Notes: generated by a model from the sequence alone, not told the origin. Shown: positions 8,666 to 17,580, numbered from the stretch's first letter. The stretch: 64,000 nt of DNA from an uncultured bacterium (GCA_902777605.1 CACYUI010000004.1:44062-108061), one strand, 5' to 3'. Numbers and translations are program-made.

Positions 8666-10399
8666 ATGAAAGACACGAACGCAAACAAGATTGTTATAGC
8701 CGAGCGTGATAATATTGCTGCGGTTATAGAAAACGGAAAAGTTGCTGAATTTTATGTTCACAGAGGCGAAATTATTTTGGGCGATGTTTATTTGGCTCAA
8801 GTTGAAAATATCTTACCTTCAATTGAAGCAGCATTTGTGAATGTAGGTTCTGATAAAATGGGATTTTTGCATGCGCAAGATATTGGTGGTAAAGGGGCAC
8901 TTCAAGACAAACTAAAACCGAAACAAAAACTTGTTGTACAGGTAGTAAAAGAGCCTGTTGGTCACAAAGGTCCACGCGTTACTACTGAAATTTCATTGCC
9001 GGGAAGATTTTTGGTACTCATGCCTAACGAAGCAGGTATAAATGTTAGTAAAAAAATTACTTCATCTAAAGAAAGGGCAAGACTTAAATCTCTTGTTAAT
9101 CTTCTTAAACCGGTTGGTGTAGGTATTATTGTAAGAACAGAGGCTGAAGGTCAAACTGAAGCTGATATTCAAGAAGATTTGGAAATTCTTTTGGAAAAAT
9201 GGAATAATATTGTTACTTCTGCAGAAAGTATGACTCCTCCAAGTCTTTTGTACAGAGATCAAGATTTGTTATACAGAGTAATAAGAGAAGCGTGTAATGA
9301 AGAAACACAAGAAATTATTGTAGACACAGCTTTTGCGTTAAACAGAGTTCAAAACATTCTTCAAAACTGGCATATGAACAAAAATATAAATGTTAATTTG
9401 TATAAGGGTTCCGAACCGTTGCTTGTAGCAATGGATATACATAAAGAAATAAAAGCTGCGCTTCAAATGAAAGTTAATTTGCCTTCGGGAGGTTATTTGT
9501 TTATTCAAACAACAGAAGCTTTGACAGTTATCGATGTAAATAGCGGTAAATTTACAAACTCTGCAACTCAAGATGAAACTATACTAAAAACAAATATAGA
9601 GGCAGTTCACGAAATAGCTCGTCAGTTAAGACTTAGAAATATAGGCGGAATGATAATTATTGACTTTATTGATATGACAAACCGTATTGATAAGCTTGCG
9701 ATGATGGAAGAGCTTGAACTTGCGGTAGAAGCTGATAAAGCAAAACCGCAGGTAGGTCAACTTTCTGACTTAGGTCTTGTTGAAATGACTCGTCACAGAC
9801 AAGGTCAGGCTTTGAGTGAAATATTTGCAAAAAGATGTCCTCATTGTCAAGGCAACGGCTATATAATGGAAGATTTAAAATTTGCATCTGCAACTTCCGA
9901 GGGTGAATATAGAGCTAAAGCTGCAAAAATTAAACTTCCGATGAACGACAGAAAGAAATTTTCAAATAACAAGTTTAAGGGCGGAAATGAACAAAACGCG
10001 AACAAACAACAGGAAGAATTAAAAGAGCTTAAGGAAATTCCTCAACCACAAGAACCTCAAATAGAGCAGGCTGAAGCACCGTCCGTTGTTGCTCAAACAG
10101 AAGTTCAGGAAATAAAACAGGAAAAAGAAGAAAAACAAACCAAAGCTAAAACAAGAGGTAGAGGTAGAAAGAAAATTAAAGAAGTTGATGTTAAGGACGA
10201 AAAAATAGCTAATACAGTTATAAATTCTGACGCGGAAATAGCTCCTGTTATTGCTGAAAAAAAAGCAGAAGAAAAGAATGCTGAAGAAAAAGAAACTTCT
10301 GAACCAAAAGAAGTAAAAGAGGTAAAGCGTTCAAGACGACCAAACAGAAATTCTCAAAAAAGAACAAAAAGGACAACTAAAAAGAATGATGAAGAATAA
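8666..10399 (+). CDS. RNase E/G family endoribonuclease
   Basis: 577 residues. An S1 RNA-binding segment (GEIILGDVYLAQVENILPS) is at residues about 33-120. The DNase-I-like catalytic domain carries D290 in VIDVNSGKF and the DFIDM motif at 333-337, the expected Mg-binding aspartates. C391-P-H-C394 is the zinc-link motif used for dimer pairing. From about residue 430 the protein is disordered, first acidic/Gln-rich and then Lys/Arg-rich (TRGRGRKK, RSRRPNRNSQKRTKR), like the RNA- and partner-binding tails of RNase E. It cleaves single-stranded RNA in rRNA/tRNA maturation and mRNA decay. rne or rng cannot be chosen safely; the long basic tail favours an RNase E-like role. Confidence 0.9.
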   Translation: MKDTNANKIVIAERDNIAAVIENGKVAEFYVHRGEIILGDVYLAQVENILPSIEAAFVNVGSDKMGFLHAQDIGGKGALQDKLKPKQKLVVQVVKEPVGHKGPRVTTEISLPGRFLVLMPNEAGINVSKKITSSKERARLKSLVNLLKPVGVGIIVRTEAEGQTEADIQEDLEILLEKWNNIVTSAESMTPPSLLYRDQDLLYRVIREACNEETQEIIVDTAFALNRVQNILQNWHMNKNINVNLYKGSEPLLVAMDIHKEIKAALQMKVNLPSGGYLFIQTTEALTVIDVNSGKFTNSATQDETILKTNIEAVHEIARQLRLRNIGGMIIIDFIDMTNRIDKLAMMEELELAVEADKAKPQVGQLSDLGLVEMTRHRQGQALSEIFAKRCPHCQGNGYIMEDLKFASATSEGEYRAKAAKIKLPMNDRKKFSNNKFKGGNEQNANKQQEELKELKEIPQPQEPQIEQAEAPSVVAQTEVQEIKQEKEEKQTKAKTRGRGRKKIKEVDVKDEKIANTVINSDAEIAPVIAEKKAEEKNAEEKETSEPKEVKEVKRSRRPNRNSQKRTKRTTKKNDEE

Positions 10400-10814
10400 A
10401 ATTCTTGTGATTATAATGGCTTTAACGCTTGCTCTTCCTGTGTATTCACTTCAGGAAGAGGGTGTGATGCCTGCCCAAGAAAATACTGTTGAGCAAGTTC
10501 AAACAAATGAAAATATTGTTCAGAATGATGAAGTGGTAGATAATGCTTCAGAAGAGAAAATTTTGACTAAGGAATCTTTTAAGCAGCCGACAAGTAAAAG
10601 AAAAGTTGCTAAAAAATTTATTATAGCAATGCTGAGTGTTGGTTTGTCTTCGTTGATAATATATGCTGCTTTGAGTTTATATAATAAATTCAGAGATAAT
10701 TTATCTCAAACACAAGCGCTTGATAAAAAAGAAGAGCCAAGTTCTTTGGAAACTCCCGATAATTTGAACGATGCTATAAAATCATTCTTAGACAGAACTC
10801 ATTGGGAAAACTAA
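10386..10814 (+). CDS. Small protein with signal-like N-terminus and one membrane helix
   Basis: 142 residues, unknown family. Residues 1-21 look like a signal sequence (KILVIIMALTLALPVYS). Then comes an acidic, Gln/Asn-rich linker, then a basic patch KRKVAKK and a hydrophobic helix at about residues 78-98 (FIIAMLSVGLSSLIIYAALSLY), then a polar tail. This predicts an exported N-terminal region and a cytoplasmic tail, or a cleaved lipid-free anchor. It overlaps the RNase E/G 3' end by 14 bp and is followed 3 bp later by rsmI, so it is translationally coupled. A membrane tether for the RNase is an attractive but untested idea. Confidence 0.7.
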   Translation: MMKNKILVIIMALTLALPVYSLQEEGVMPAQENTVEQVQTNENIVQNDEVVDNASEEKILTKESFKQPTSKRKVAKKFIIAMLSVGLSSLIIYAALSLYNKFRDNLSQTQALDKKEEPSSLETPDNLNDAIKSFLDRTHWEN

Positions 10815-10817
10815 ATT

Positions 10818-11627
10818 ATGGCAAGAGAATTTGATTTTTATGTGGTTCCGACTCCTATCGGTAATATATCGGATATTACACTGCGTGCAATTGATATTCT
10901 GAAAAATGTTGATATTATTGCATGTGAAGATACAAGAACTACGCAAAAACTTCTCAATCATTATGAAATAAAGACAAAATGTGTTTCATATCATAAGTAC
11001 AATGAGCGAGAGAGGGTGAAATTTTTTCTTGATGAATTAAAAAGCGGAAAAAAAATTGCACTTGTATCTGACGCGGGTACTCCAATGATTTGTGATCCTG
11101 GCGGGGTAATCGTAAAAGAACTTTTAGATAACGGTTTTTCTGTAACTTCACTTCCTGGAGCATGTGCAGTTACGACTTTTGTATCCCAAATACCAAGGAA
11201 TAGCGAAGAATTTACTTTTGTTGGTTTTATTCCTAGAACTGAGGCTCAAATTGAAGATATTGCAAAAAAATATGCCAAGCAAAATTGTATATTCTATGAT
11301 TCGCCTGAAAGGATAATAAAGACTCTTGAAATTATAAAAAAGACAAGAGGTAATATAAAAATTGCGTTGGGTAGAGAACTTTCAAAACTGTTTGAAGAAA
11401 TTAATTTAGACTATATTGATAATGTAATAGCGCATTACTCTGAAGGAATAAAAGGCGAAATTGTCTGTATGCTATATGCGGACGAAAACAGTAATAATTC
11501 TGATTTAGAATTTAAAATTAGGGATTTAAAGAAAAAAGGATTTAAGGATAAAGAAATTTCCGTAATTCTGTCTACACTTTTTGATTTGAATAAAAATGAA
11601 ATTTATAAAAAAGCGCTTGAATTGTAA
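10818..11627 (+). CDS. rsmI: 16S rRNA 2'-O-methyltransferase RsmI
   Basis: 269 residues, the family size. It methylates the ribose of C1402 in 16S rRNA. Motifs are VPTPIGNISDITLRA at the N-terminus, CEDTRTTQKLL, SDAGTPMICDPG (SAM-binding site of the tetrapyrrole-methylase fold) and LPGACAVTTFV. The C-terminal RsmI helical domain (FKDKEISVILSTLF) is present. It follows the small membrane protein with only 3 bp between stop and start, inside the RNase E/G operon. Confidence 0.93.
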   Translation: MAREFDFYVVPTPIGNISDITLRAIDILKNVDIIACEDTRTTQKLLNHYEIKTKCVSYHKYNERERVKFFLDELKSGKKIALVSDAGTPMICDPGGVIVKELLDNGFSVTSLPGACAVTTFVSQIPRNSEEFTFVGFIPRTEAQIEDIAKKYAKQNCIFYDSPERIIKTLEIIKKTRGNIKIALGRELSKLFEEINLDYIDNVIAHYSEGIKGEIVCMLYADENSNNSDLEFKIRDLKKKGFKDKEISVILSTLFDLNKNEIYKKALEL

Positions 11628-11696
11628 AGCTTTGTAAAAATGTAGTCAATTTTCACACCAAAAATGTTTTTATAAACATGGAAGAAGTGTGTTGTT

Positions 11697-12380
11697 ATGA
11701 ATACTATGCCCGTAAATAGTAATAATAATGTATCCATGCAAGGTAATTGGTGGAGAAAATTTAAAGATTGTGTCGGTCAAAAGACTATTAACACCTTTAA
11801 AGAACGCACTTTTAAAGATTCAGCACGACTTCGAGAGGTGAGAGATAAACGAAATGACATAATGTCTTCTCCAATGTGGAACAGAGGAATTATGGGCGCA
11901 ACGGCTCTTGTTACACAACCTGTTATTGATAATTACAATCACAGAGTTGATGAAGAAACACGCGTTGTTTCAAGAAACAGGACTTTGGCAAAAATTATTG
12001 CAGGAACTACAGTAGGAATGTTTGTTGTAAGAGGTCCTATATATAAAGCCATAGAAAATATGACAAACCTAAAAGGGACATCGAGATACAGTAAATCTCT
12101 TCTTCCCAAAAAGTTTATAAATGAAATTGCGAAAAACGATAGTTTTTTAAAGAATTATCGTTCTGCGCTGGCTATGTTTATTGCTCTTTTAGCTATGTGC
12201 GGAACAAACTTCCTGCTTGATGCACCGCTTACAATATTTTTAACGAATTTGTTTAATGACAAATCAGGAATAAAGCCACCAAAAGAAGATGATGAGAAAA
12301 AAGCTTTGTGTGTAGATATTAATCAAACAAATGCAAAAGAGGTTGATATTGCAAAACAAGGGGAGGTGAAGTATGCGTAA
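11697..12380 (+). CDS. Uncharacterised membrane protein with N-terminal F-motif variant
   Basis: 227 residues, family not recognised. The leader MNTMPVNSNNNVSMQGNWW is a variant (Met for Phe) of the recurrent N-terminal motif described in the findings. Hydrophobic helices lie at about residues 60-75, 98-117 and 157-185, separated by basic loops. The C-terminus is polar. It overlaps the next membrane-protein gene by 8 bp and is surely co-expressed with it. The general design (several weakly hydrophobic helices, Asn/Lys-rich loops) resembles the proteins at 26308, 28850 and 52583. Confidence 0.65.
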   Translation: MNTMPVNSNNNVSMQGNWWRKFKDCVGQKTINTFKERTFKDSARLREVRDKRNDIMSSPMWNRGIMGATALVTQPVIDNYNHRVDEETRVVSRNRTLAKIIAGTTVGMFVVRGPIYKAIENMTNLKGTSRYSKSLLPKKFINEIAKNDSFLKNYRSALAMFIALLAMCGTNFLLDAPLTIFLTNLFNDKSGIKPPKEDDEKKALCVDINQTNAKEVDIAKQGEVKYA

Positions 12381-12966
12381 TTCACTTTTCCAAAAACCTT
12401 TAGAATGGATTTATGAAGGATTTAAAAAAGATACCTCAAAGATGCTCGTTATAACAGGTACTGCCGGCTGGGCATTGTCTTCTCTTGCGCAAATTACTGC
12501 AATTCTCGTAAACCCTAACATTTCAAAAGAAAAGAAAAGCTTCTTGATTCCTCAAGAATTCTTAGATGCAGTAGTAAATGTCGGTGCATTTTTTGGCATT
12601 ACAATGTTTGCTAAAAAGACAATTGCAAGATTGTTTTCGACTGGCAAATTTGCACCTCAGTCGGTTAGAGATTATTTGAATAAGAATAAGGATTTATACA
12701 AAGATAAAATTGGCAAGATGTCATTTGATCTAGATGAAGTGTTAAAAGCTGATAATAAATTCCCTAAAGATTCATATTATTCAACTAAAAATTATTACAC
12801 AACTTTAGGTACAGTAGGTGCAAGTATATTATCTTCTAATATAGTTACACCACTTATCAGAAATGCTATGGCATCTAATGTGCAAAAAACATATATAGAC
12901 ATGAAGAAAAATCCTGAAAAATATAATGCTTATCAACCGAAATGTTCTTCTAATATGAAGATATAG
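12373..12966 (+). CDS. Uncharacterised membrane protein, partner of 11697
   Basis: 197 residues with three or four hydrophobic segments: about 24-45 (MLVITGTAGWALSSLAQITA), 67-87 (AVVNVGAFFGITMFAKKTI), and 145-163 (LGTVGASILSSNIVTPL). It has no signal peptide and lacks the F motif. The start has GGGAGGTG and overlaps the upstream gene by 8 bp. The pair probably forms one complex. It shares overall design with the other lineage-type membrane proteins in this window, but I cannot name a family. Confidence 0.65.
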   Translation: MRNSLFQKPLEWIYEGFKKDTSKMLVITGTAGWALSSLAQITAILVNPNISKEKKSFLIPQEFLDAVVNVGAFFGITMFAKKTIARLFSTGKFAPQSVRDYLNKNKDLYKDKIGKMSFDLDEVLKADNKFPKDSYYSTKNYYTTLGTVGASILSSNIVTPLIRNAMASNVQKTYIDMKKNPEKYNAYQPKCSSNMKI

Positions 12967-12990
12967 CTTTTTAAATATATTTTATATAAC

Positions 12991-13006
12991 CTAGCCGTTT
13001 GGCTAG
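12991..13006 (+). terminator. Short hairpin after the membrane-protein pair
   Basis: CTAGCC, loop GTTT, GGCTAG form a perfect 6-bp hairpin 24 bp after the stop codon, followed by a weak T-rich tract. It is a possible terminator and could also serve the convergent regulator gene. Confidence 0.4.
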
Positions 13007-13055
13007 TTGTTTGAAAATATTTACCCTGCTAATCTTATCTTTGTATGGAAAAGAT

Positions 13056-13298
13056 TTATTTAATAAGCGTTTCAAATGGAAGCCCCAATGCTTCCAGTAT
13101 AGGAATGATAGTAGTGAGTGTTGGATTGATTTCTCCACGCTCAATTCTTCCTATGTATGTACCGTCAATTCCTGCTTTTTGTCCGAGTTCATCTTGTGAT
13201 AAGCCAAACCTGTTTCTTTCAGCGCATAAATTTCGACCAAATTGTTTTATTTTTGACTTATCCCTCATGTATTCTATGTTGTCATGCTTATTTTTCAA
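13056..13298 (-). CDS. XRE-family helix-turn-helix regulator
   Basis: Up to 80 residues, nearly all HTH: IKQFGRNLCAERN, LSQDELGQKAGID, and GTYIGRIERGEINPTL, the recognition helix and following turn of the Cro/C1 type, then LEALGLPFETL. The long form would begin with TTG at 13298; an ATG at 13268 gives a 70-residue protein that still covers the whole domain. Direct repeats upstream at 13313-13357 are a plausible operator, suggesting autoregulation and control of the divergent acyltransferase. No toxin or restriction partner is adjacent. Confidence 0.8.
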   Translation of the reverse strand: MKNKHDNIEYMRDKSKIKQFGRNLCAERNRFGLSQDELGQKAGIDGTYIGRIERGEINPTLTTIIPILEALGLPFETLIK

Positions 13299-13312
13299 TG
13301 CCCAGTGCGTAG

Positions 13313-13357
13313 ATGTTCAAAAATAATACATATATGTTCTAAAAATATGTTGTTTTT
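13313..13357. promoter_or_regulatory. Candidate operator: repeated ATGTTC boxes between divergent genes
   Basis: ATGTTCAAAAAT at 13313 and ATGTTCTAAAAAT at 13334 are spaced 21 bp apart (two helical turns); a third ATGTTG begins at 13347. They lie between the XRE regulator and the divergent acetyltransferase, a natural site for regulator binding. Confidence 0.4.
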
Positions 13358-13386
13358 AAGTATAAGATTTAATATCGGAGTATTAA

Positions 13387-13866
13387 ATGAAAAAGAAATC
13401 ATTAATAAAAAAAATAATAAGTAAAATATTTAATTTTTATAAAGAAGATGCAGAATTGATTTTTGTATTCTTTGGAATAAAAATTAAGTTCAAGAGCCCA
13501 ACAATAAACAGACTTGAAGAAATTTGCGTAATTCCGAATTTGAAAGAGCTACAAGAAAAAAATACATTTATTCCTCATCCTGTAGGCATTGTAATAAACG
13601 GGAATGTGAAATTTGGCAATAACTGTACAATTTTTCAGAATGTAACAATTGGTGACAGTTATTCAGGAGGCAGCGAGGACAGATATCCTAAAGTCGGTAA
13701 TAATGTTACTTTCGGTGCAGGCTCAATCGTTATTGGGAATATTACAGTAGGTGACAATGCGATTATTGGAGCGGGAGCGGTTGTAGTAAAAGATGTTCCT
13801 CCAAATTCTGTTGTTGTAGGGAACCCTGCAAAAATCATTAAGCAAAAAGTTGAAAATTCATTATAA
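13387..13866 (+). CDS. Serine-acetyltransferase-like hexapeptide acyltransferase
   Basis: 159 residues. The C-terminal two thirds is a left-handed beta helix with repeats such as IVINGNVKFGNNCTIFQNVTIG and ITVGDNAIIGAGAVVVKDVP, ending in NSVVVGNPAKII, the usual cap of the CysE/LbH family. His in FIPHPVGIVI corresponds to the catalytic region of serine acetyltransferases. It is much shorter than CysE because the N-terminal helical domain is missing, so it could equally acylate a sugar or surface glycan. It has a short basic N-terminus. It is 42 bp upstream of gatC and divergent from the XRE regulator. Confidence 0.8.
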   Translation: MKKKSLIKKIISKIFNFYKEDAELIFVFFGIKIKFKSPTINRLEEICVIPNLKELQEKNTFIPHPVGIVINGNVKFGNNCTIFQNVTIGDSYSGGSEDRYPKVGNNVTFGAGSIVIGNITVGDNAIIGAGAVVVKDVPPNSVVVGNPAKIIKQKVENSL

Positions 13867-13908
13867 ATAATTTTTGTGTTAATATATTTCTATTGGAGTA
13901 TAGAAATT

Positions 13909-14190
13909 ATGATTACAATAAAAGATGTTGAACATGTAGCAAAATTAGCTCGTTTAGAATTAACGGAAGAAGAAAAAGAGAAATTTACCAAGCAATTAGG
14001 CGATGTGTTGAAGCATGTAGATGCTATGAATGAAGTTGATACATCTAATGTTGAGCCTATGGCACATGCAATTGACTTTGTTAATGTTACAAGAGAAGAC
14101 AAGGTTTATTACGAACAAACAAAAGAAGAGCTTATGCAAAATGCACCTGATGAAGAAAATGGTTTCTTCAGAGTACCTAAAATTAACTAG
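13909..14190 (+). CDS. gatC: Asp-tRNA(Asn)/Glu-tRNA(Gln) amidotransferase subunit C
   Basis: 93 residues from the ATG at 13909. It has the family pattern DVEHVAKLARLELTEEE, then VDTSNVEPMAHAIDFVNVTREDKV, and the C-terminal NGFFRVPKI. GatC bridges and stabilises GatA and GatB in the transamidosome, which makes Gln-tRNA or Asn-tRNA. The start chosen has GGAG 8 bp before it; a longer form from 13876 adds 11 untypical residues and has no such site. gatA and gatB are not adjacent, as is common for cyanobacterial relatives. Confidence 0.92.
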   Translation: MITIKDVEHVAKLARLELTEEEKEKFTKQLGDVLKHVDAMNEVDTSNVEPMAHAIDFVNVTREDKVYYEQTKEELMQNAPDEENGFFRVPKIN

Positions 14191-14292
14191 GGGCAAAGGA
14201 ATTAAGGGGTAAAGGGTAAATTAAATATTAAGGAATTAGAAAAACAACTCTAAGCTATAGGGATTGGCGATTTTGTTTATGGAGATTCAACT

Positions 14293-15897
14293 ATGACTAA
14301 ATATATATTTATAACCGGTGGTGTTGTAAGTTCACTAGGTAAAGGTATTATAGGAGCATCACTGGGAAAACTTTTGCGTGCAAGAGGTTTTTCGGTCGCG
14401 ATACAAAAGTTTGATCCGTATATAAATGTTGATCCGGGAACAATGAGCCCATTTCAGCATGGAGAAGTTTTTGTGACGGATGACGGAGCTGAAACTGACT
14501 TAGATTTGGGACATTATGAAAGATTTATTGACTCAAATTTTTCTCACCTTAGCAGTGTAACTTCGGGAAGTGTTTATCAGACTGTTATACAAAAAGAAAG
14601 GCGCGGTGATTATTTGGGTGGTACGGTTCAGGTAATTCCGCATATAACAAACGAAATTAAATCAAGAATTGTAAAAGCTCAGAAACAATTCAAGCCTGAT
14701 TTTCAGATTATAGAAATCGGGGGAACAATCGGTGACATTGAAGGTCTGCCTTTTATTGAATCAATAAGACAATTTAAAACAGAGCAAGGTATTGGAAATG
14801 CAATAAATATACATTGTACTTTACTTCCATATCTTCAAACATCAGGTGAACTTAAAACAAAACCTTCTCAACACAGTGTTTCCGTATTAAGAAGTTATGG
14901 ACTACAGCCGGAAATATTGGTTTGCCGTACTTCAAAGGCTATTCTTAAGACAGAGAAAGAAAAACTTGCGCTATTCTGTTCGGTAGCAAAAGATGCCGTT
15001 ATAGAATGCAGGGATATGAAAAGTATTTACGAAGTTCCGCTTGCACTAGAGGAGCAAAATTTTGCTAATGTTGTTCTTAAACTTCTTCAAGTTCCTGAAA
15101 GGAAACCTGATTTGACAGCTTGGACAGAATTAGTGGAAAAAATTAATCATCCGAAAGCTTCAATAAAAATTGCAATTGCCGGAAAATATACCAAACTTTC
15201 TGATGCCTATATTTCTGTTGTTGAATCAATAAAGCATGCCGGATATGCAGATGGAGTTAAAACAGAAATAAAATGGATTAACTCTGAAGAATGCGTTGAT
15301 TTTGATAAATGCAAAGAACTTATGCAAGATGTAGATGGTGTTATTGTTCCGGGCGGTTTTGGTATTAGAGGCATTGAGGGTAAACTTAATGTTATCAAAT
15401 ATGTAAGAGAAAATAATGTGCCATTCTTGGGTATATGTCTTGGGATGCAATGTGCAGTAATTGAATATGCAAGAAATGTTGCAAAAATTCAGGGTGCAAA
15501 TTCAACAGAGTTTGATGAAAATGCTCAAAATCCTGTTATAGACTTGATGCTTGAACAAAAAAATGTAAAAGGATATGGCGGTACAATGCGCTTAGGAGCA
15601 TATGATTGCAAAATTAAAACAGGAACAAAAGCGCATGAAGTCTATGGCTCAAATAAAATATCAGAACGTCACAGACACAGGTATGAAGTTAATACGGATT
15701 ATATCGAACCGTTAAAGAAAGCAGGTCTAGTATTTTCAGGCATGTCTCCTGACGGCATGCTATCTGAAATTGTAGAGTTGCCCGAACTAGATTGGTTTGT
15801 AGCATGCCAATTCCATCCGGAATTCAAATCAAGACCTGAAAGACCTCATCCGCTATTCAAAGGCTTGATAGATGCTGTTGTAAACAAGAATAAATAA
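14293..15897 (+). CDS. pyrG: CTP synthase
   Basis: 534 residues, full length. The N-terminal amidoligase domain has [12 protein letters not shown] (P-loop-like) and [12 protein letters not shown]; the C-terminal glutaminase domain has PGGFGIRG and the nucleophile C382 in GICLGMQC, with [10 protein letters not shown] supplying the His and Glu of the triad. It makes CTP from UTP, ATP and glutamine. It ends 2 bp before the convergent gene at 15900, leaving no room for a separate terminator. The start follows GGAG at 14281. Confidence 0.96.
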   Translation: MTKYIFITGGVVSSLGKGIIGASLGKLLRARGFSVAIQKFDPYINVDPGTMSPFQHGEVFVTDDGAETDLDLGHYERFIDSNFSHLSSVTSGSVYQTVIQKERRGDYLGGTVQVIPHITNEIKSRIVKAQKQFKPDFQIIEIGGTIGDIEGLPFIESIRQFKTEQGIGNAINIHCTLLPYLQTSGELKTKPSQHSVSVLRSYGLQPEILVCRTSKAILKTEKEKLALFCSVAKDAVIECRDMKSIYEVPLALEEQNFANVVLKLLQVPERKPDLTAWTELVEKINHPKASIKIAIAGKYTKLSDAYISVVESIKHAGYADGVKTEIKWINSEECVDFDKCKELMQDVDGVIVPGGFGIRGIEGKLNVIKYVRENNVPFLGICLGMQCAVIEYARNVAKIQGANSTEFDENAQNPVIDLMLEQKNVKGYGGTMRLGAYDCKIKTGTKAHEVYGSNKISERHRHRYEVNTDYIEPLKKAGLVFSGMSPDGMLSEIVELPELDWFVACQFHPEFKSRPERPHPLFKGLIDAVVNKNK

Positions 15898-15899
15898 AT

Positions 15900-16307
15900 T
15901 TATTTCTTAATTGTTCCGGCAACAACCTCTTTATACATGTTGTTTTTAGGTGCACTGTTTCCAAGCTTTATAATCGTGTCAAAACCGAATTTTAGCGGAT
16001 TCATTTTCTTTTTAGAATTAAAGATGAAAGGTTCTGACATTTCATAATCTTGTATTGTTTTTGGAATTGTTATATTTTTCTTTGGTGTATATCTTGTAAA
16101 AATAACATACGGGTACCCATCAGGGGTAGTATAAAGTTCAAAGTCTAATTTTCTTGTAAGAAACGCTGAATCAATATTTTTTCTTGCTTTATTAAGTTTT
16201 TCAAATCGCCCCGTCTCGACTGCAAATTCAGCAACATCTTTGACTGATTGTGAATTTAAAAATTTAGCTTTAAAACTGGTTAAATGATTGTTATATCTTA
16301 TTTCCAT
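15900..16307 (-). CDS. F-motif protein, tandem twin A (unknown function)
   Basis: 135 residues. The leader MEIRYNNHLTSFKAKFLNS carries the recurrent N-terminal motif (here SFKAKF). The body is alpha/beta and matches the upstream neighbour at 16314 along its whole length: FKAKFL, VAEFAVETGRFEKLNKARK against IAEWSIEHGKYKELNNARK, DGYPYVIFTRY against EGYPFAIFKRY, and FGFDTIIKLG against FGYKKIIQMG. There is no signal peptide or membrane helix. It is a clear local duplication with roughly one third identity. The function is unknown. Confidence 0.7.
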   Translation of the reverse strand: MEIRYNNHLTSFKAKFLNSQSVKDVAEFAVETGRFEKLNKARKNIDSAFLTRKLDFELYTTPDGYPYVIFTRYTPKKNITIPKTIQDYEMSEPFIFNSKKKMNPLKFGFDTIIKLGNSAPKNNMYKEVVAGTIKK

Positions 16308-16313
16308 TACTAC

Positions 16314-16736
16314 TTAAACCTCAATATCTGTTTTTTTTGGTGCATTAACAACAACATCTTTAAATATCTTATTTCTTGTTACATAGTATCCCATTTGAAT
16401 AATTTTTTTGTAGCCAAATTCTTCAGGACTTATTTTTTCTTTTGCCTGATAGATTATAGGTTTTGATATTATATAATCTTTTTCTTCTATTGGATTAACA
16501 ACTTTTGGGAAATATCTTTTAAAAATTGCAAAAGGATACCCCTCTAAATTAGTACCTAAATCAATATGAATTCGTACTTTTACTGCTGAAAAATCTATTT
16601 GCTTGCGAGCATTATTTAACTCTTTATATTTGCCATGTTCAATAGACCACTCTGCAATTTTTCTTATTGAATAAGTATCAAGAAATTTTGCTTTAAAATC
16701 AATTTTATTATTTGAATTTATAGGTGAAATTTGCAT
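16314..16736 (-). CDS. F-motif protein, tandem twin B (unknown function)
   Basis: 140 residues, starting MQISPINSNNKIDFKAKFL, one of the cleanest copies of the recurrent motif. The gene lies 6 bp upstream of its twin at 15900 and both are read in the minus direction from a promoter before 16736. The tail KKTDIEV extends a few residues beyond the twin. The conserved EGYPFAIFKRYFPK segment is the most similar block of the pair and may be a binding site. No family recognised. Confidence 0.7.
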   Translation of the reverse strand: MQISPINSNNKIDFKAKFLDTYSIRKIAEWSIEHGKYKELNNARKQIDFSAVKVRIHIDLGTNLEGYPFAIFKRYFPKVVNPIEEKDYIISKPIIYQAKEKISPEEFGYKKIIQMGYYVTRNKIFKDVVVNAPKKTDIEV

Positions 16737-16781
16737 AAATGTTCCTTATACAAATTAAAAAACATATAAAATTTTTTTTTG

Positions 16782-17528
16782 CTAGCTTAGTTTCAAAAAT
16801 GCTTCAATTTTTGCTTTAACAGAAGTCGAAGCATAATCATCTATATCTATATAAAGTCCGTTATATTTGTCTGCAAGATATTTTGCCAGTTGTGATTTTG
16901 AACAAAAAGCTTGTGCATAAAATACCGTAGGGACATTAGGATTAACATACATTTCTAAATCTAAATCTGCAGGTGTTCCGGCTTCTACACATCTTATCCA
17001 TCCATATACATGTGTAGTGTCAGGGAAAAGTTTTAGTATTTCTAAATCATTAGGCGGAACTCCCCAAAATCCGGGGGTGAAATTCGGGTTCGATGATATA
17101 TTATTCTCTTTTTTTGGAATTTCTGCATGTGGAAGGATTGTCGGTATATGATTAACAATATTATTTGTAATCATTGTGACTTTATCGTAAAGCGGAAGAA
17201 TGCTCCTGCATATTGTTATTTCTTTTTTATTCTCTGTATCTTCAAAGATGCTTGTTATTACATTAAAACCCATGTCAGACAATATTTTTGAAGCGAACCA
17301 ACCGCTGTCACATTTATCTTTTCCTATTGGTGCAATAATTAAATCTGGCTTCAAAAATATTGTATTATCAATAATATTTCTGATAATTTTACAGTATGAT
17401 TCAGGTAAAATATTTGTTTTGGGATAAGCAAAATCAATATCCAAATCAATCCATTCGGCATTCGGATATTTTGTTTTCGTATCATTAATTATCTTAGGGT
17501 GCGGATATCCCCAAAAACCTATTTTCAT
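16782..17528 (-). CDS. Uncharacterised protein with repeated GFWG motif
   Basis: 248 residues from the ATG at 17528; a TTG six codons earlier (17546) is possible. The protein opens with IGFWGYPHPKII and has a second PGFWGVPPNDLEIL at about residue 152, and DLDIDFAYP in the first half resembles DLDLEMYVNP in the second, so it looks like an internal duplication of an alpha/beta unit. PDLIIAPIGKDKCDSGW suggests a Rossmann-like fold. There is no signal peptide and no family I can name. Its stop codon touches the A-tract upstream of the twin genes at 16736. Confidence 0.65.
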   Translation of the reverse strand: MKIGFWGYPHPKIINDTKTKYPNAEWIDLDIDFAYPKTNILPESYCKIIRNIIDNTIFLKPDLIIAPIGKDKCDSGWFASKILSDMGFNVITSIFEDTENKKEITICRSILPLYDKVTMITNNIVNHIPTILPHAEIPKKENNISSNPNFTPGFWGVPPNDLEILKLFPDTTHVYGWIRCVEAGTPADLDLEMYVNPNVPTVFYAQAFCSKSQLAKYLADKYNGLYIDIDDYASTSVKAKIEAFLKLS

Positions 17529-17550
17529 ATAAATATAATAACTCAAAAAT

Positions 17551-17580
17551 TTGATATTTATAAAATGTGTATGCTATAAT
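17551..17580 (+). promoter_or_regulatory. Sigma-70-type promoter for the TSCPD gene
   Basis: TTGATA (17551-17556), an 18-base spacer, TATAAT (17575-17580), 26 bp before the start codon of the gene at 17606. Confidence 0.6.

Noticed and set aside
13045..13326. Plus-strand frames of 66 and 93 codons opposite the XRE regulator
   Set aside because: They read antisense through a clear HTH domain.
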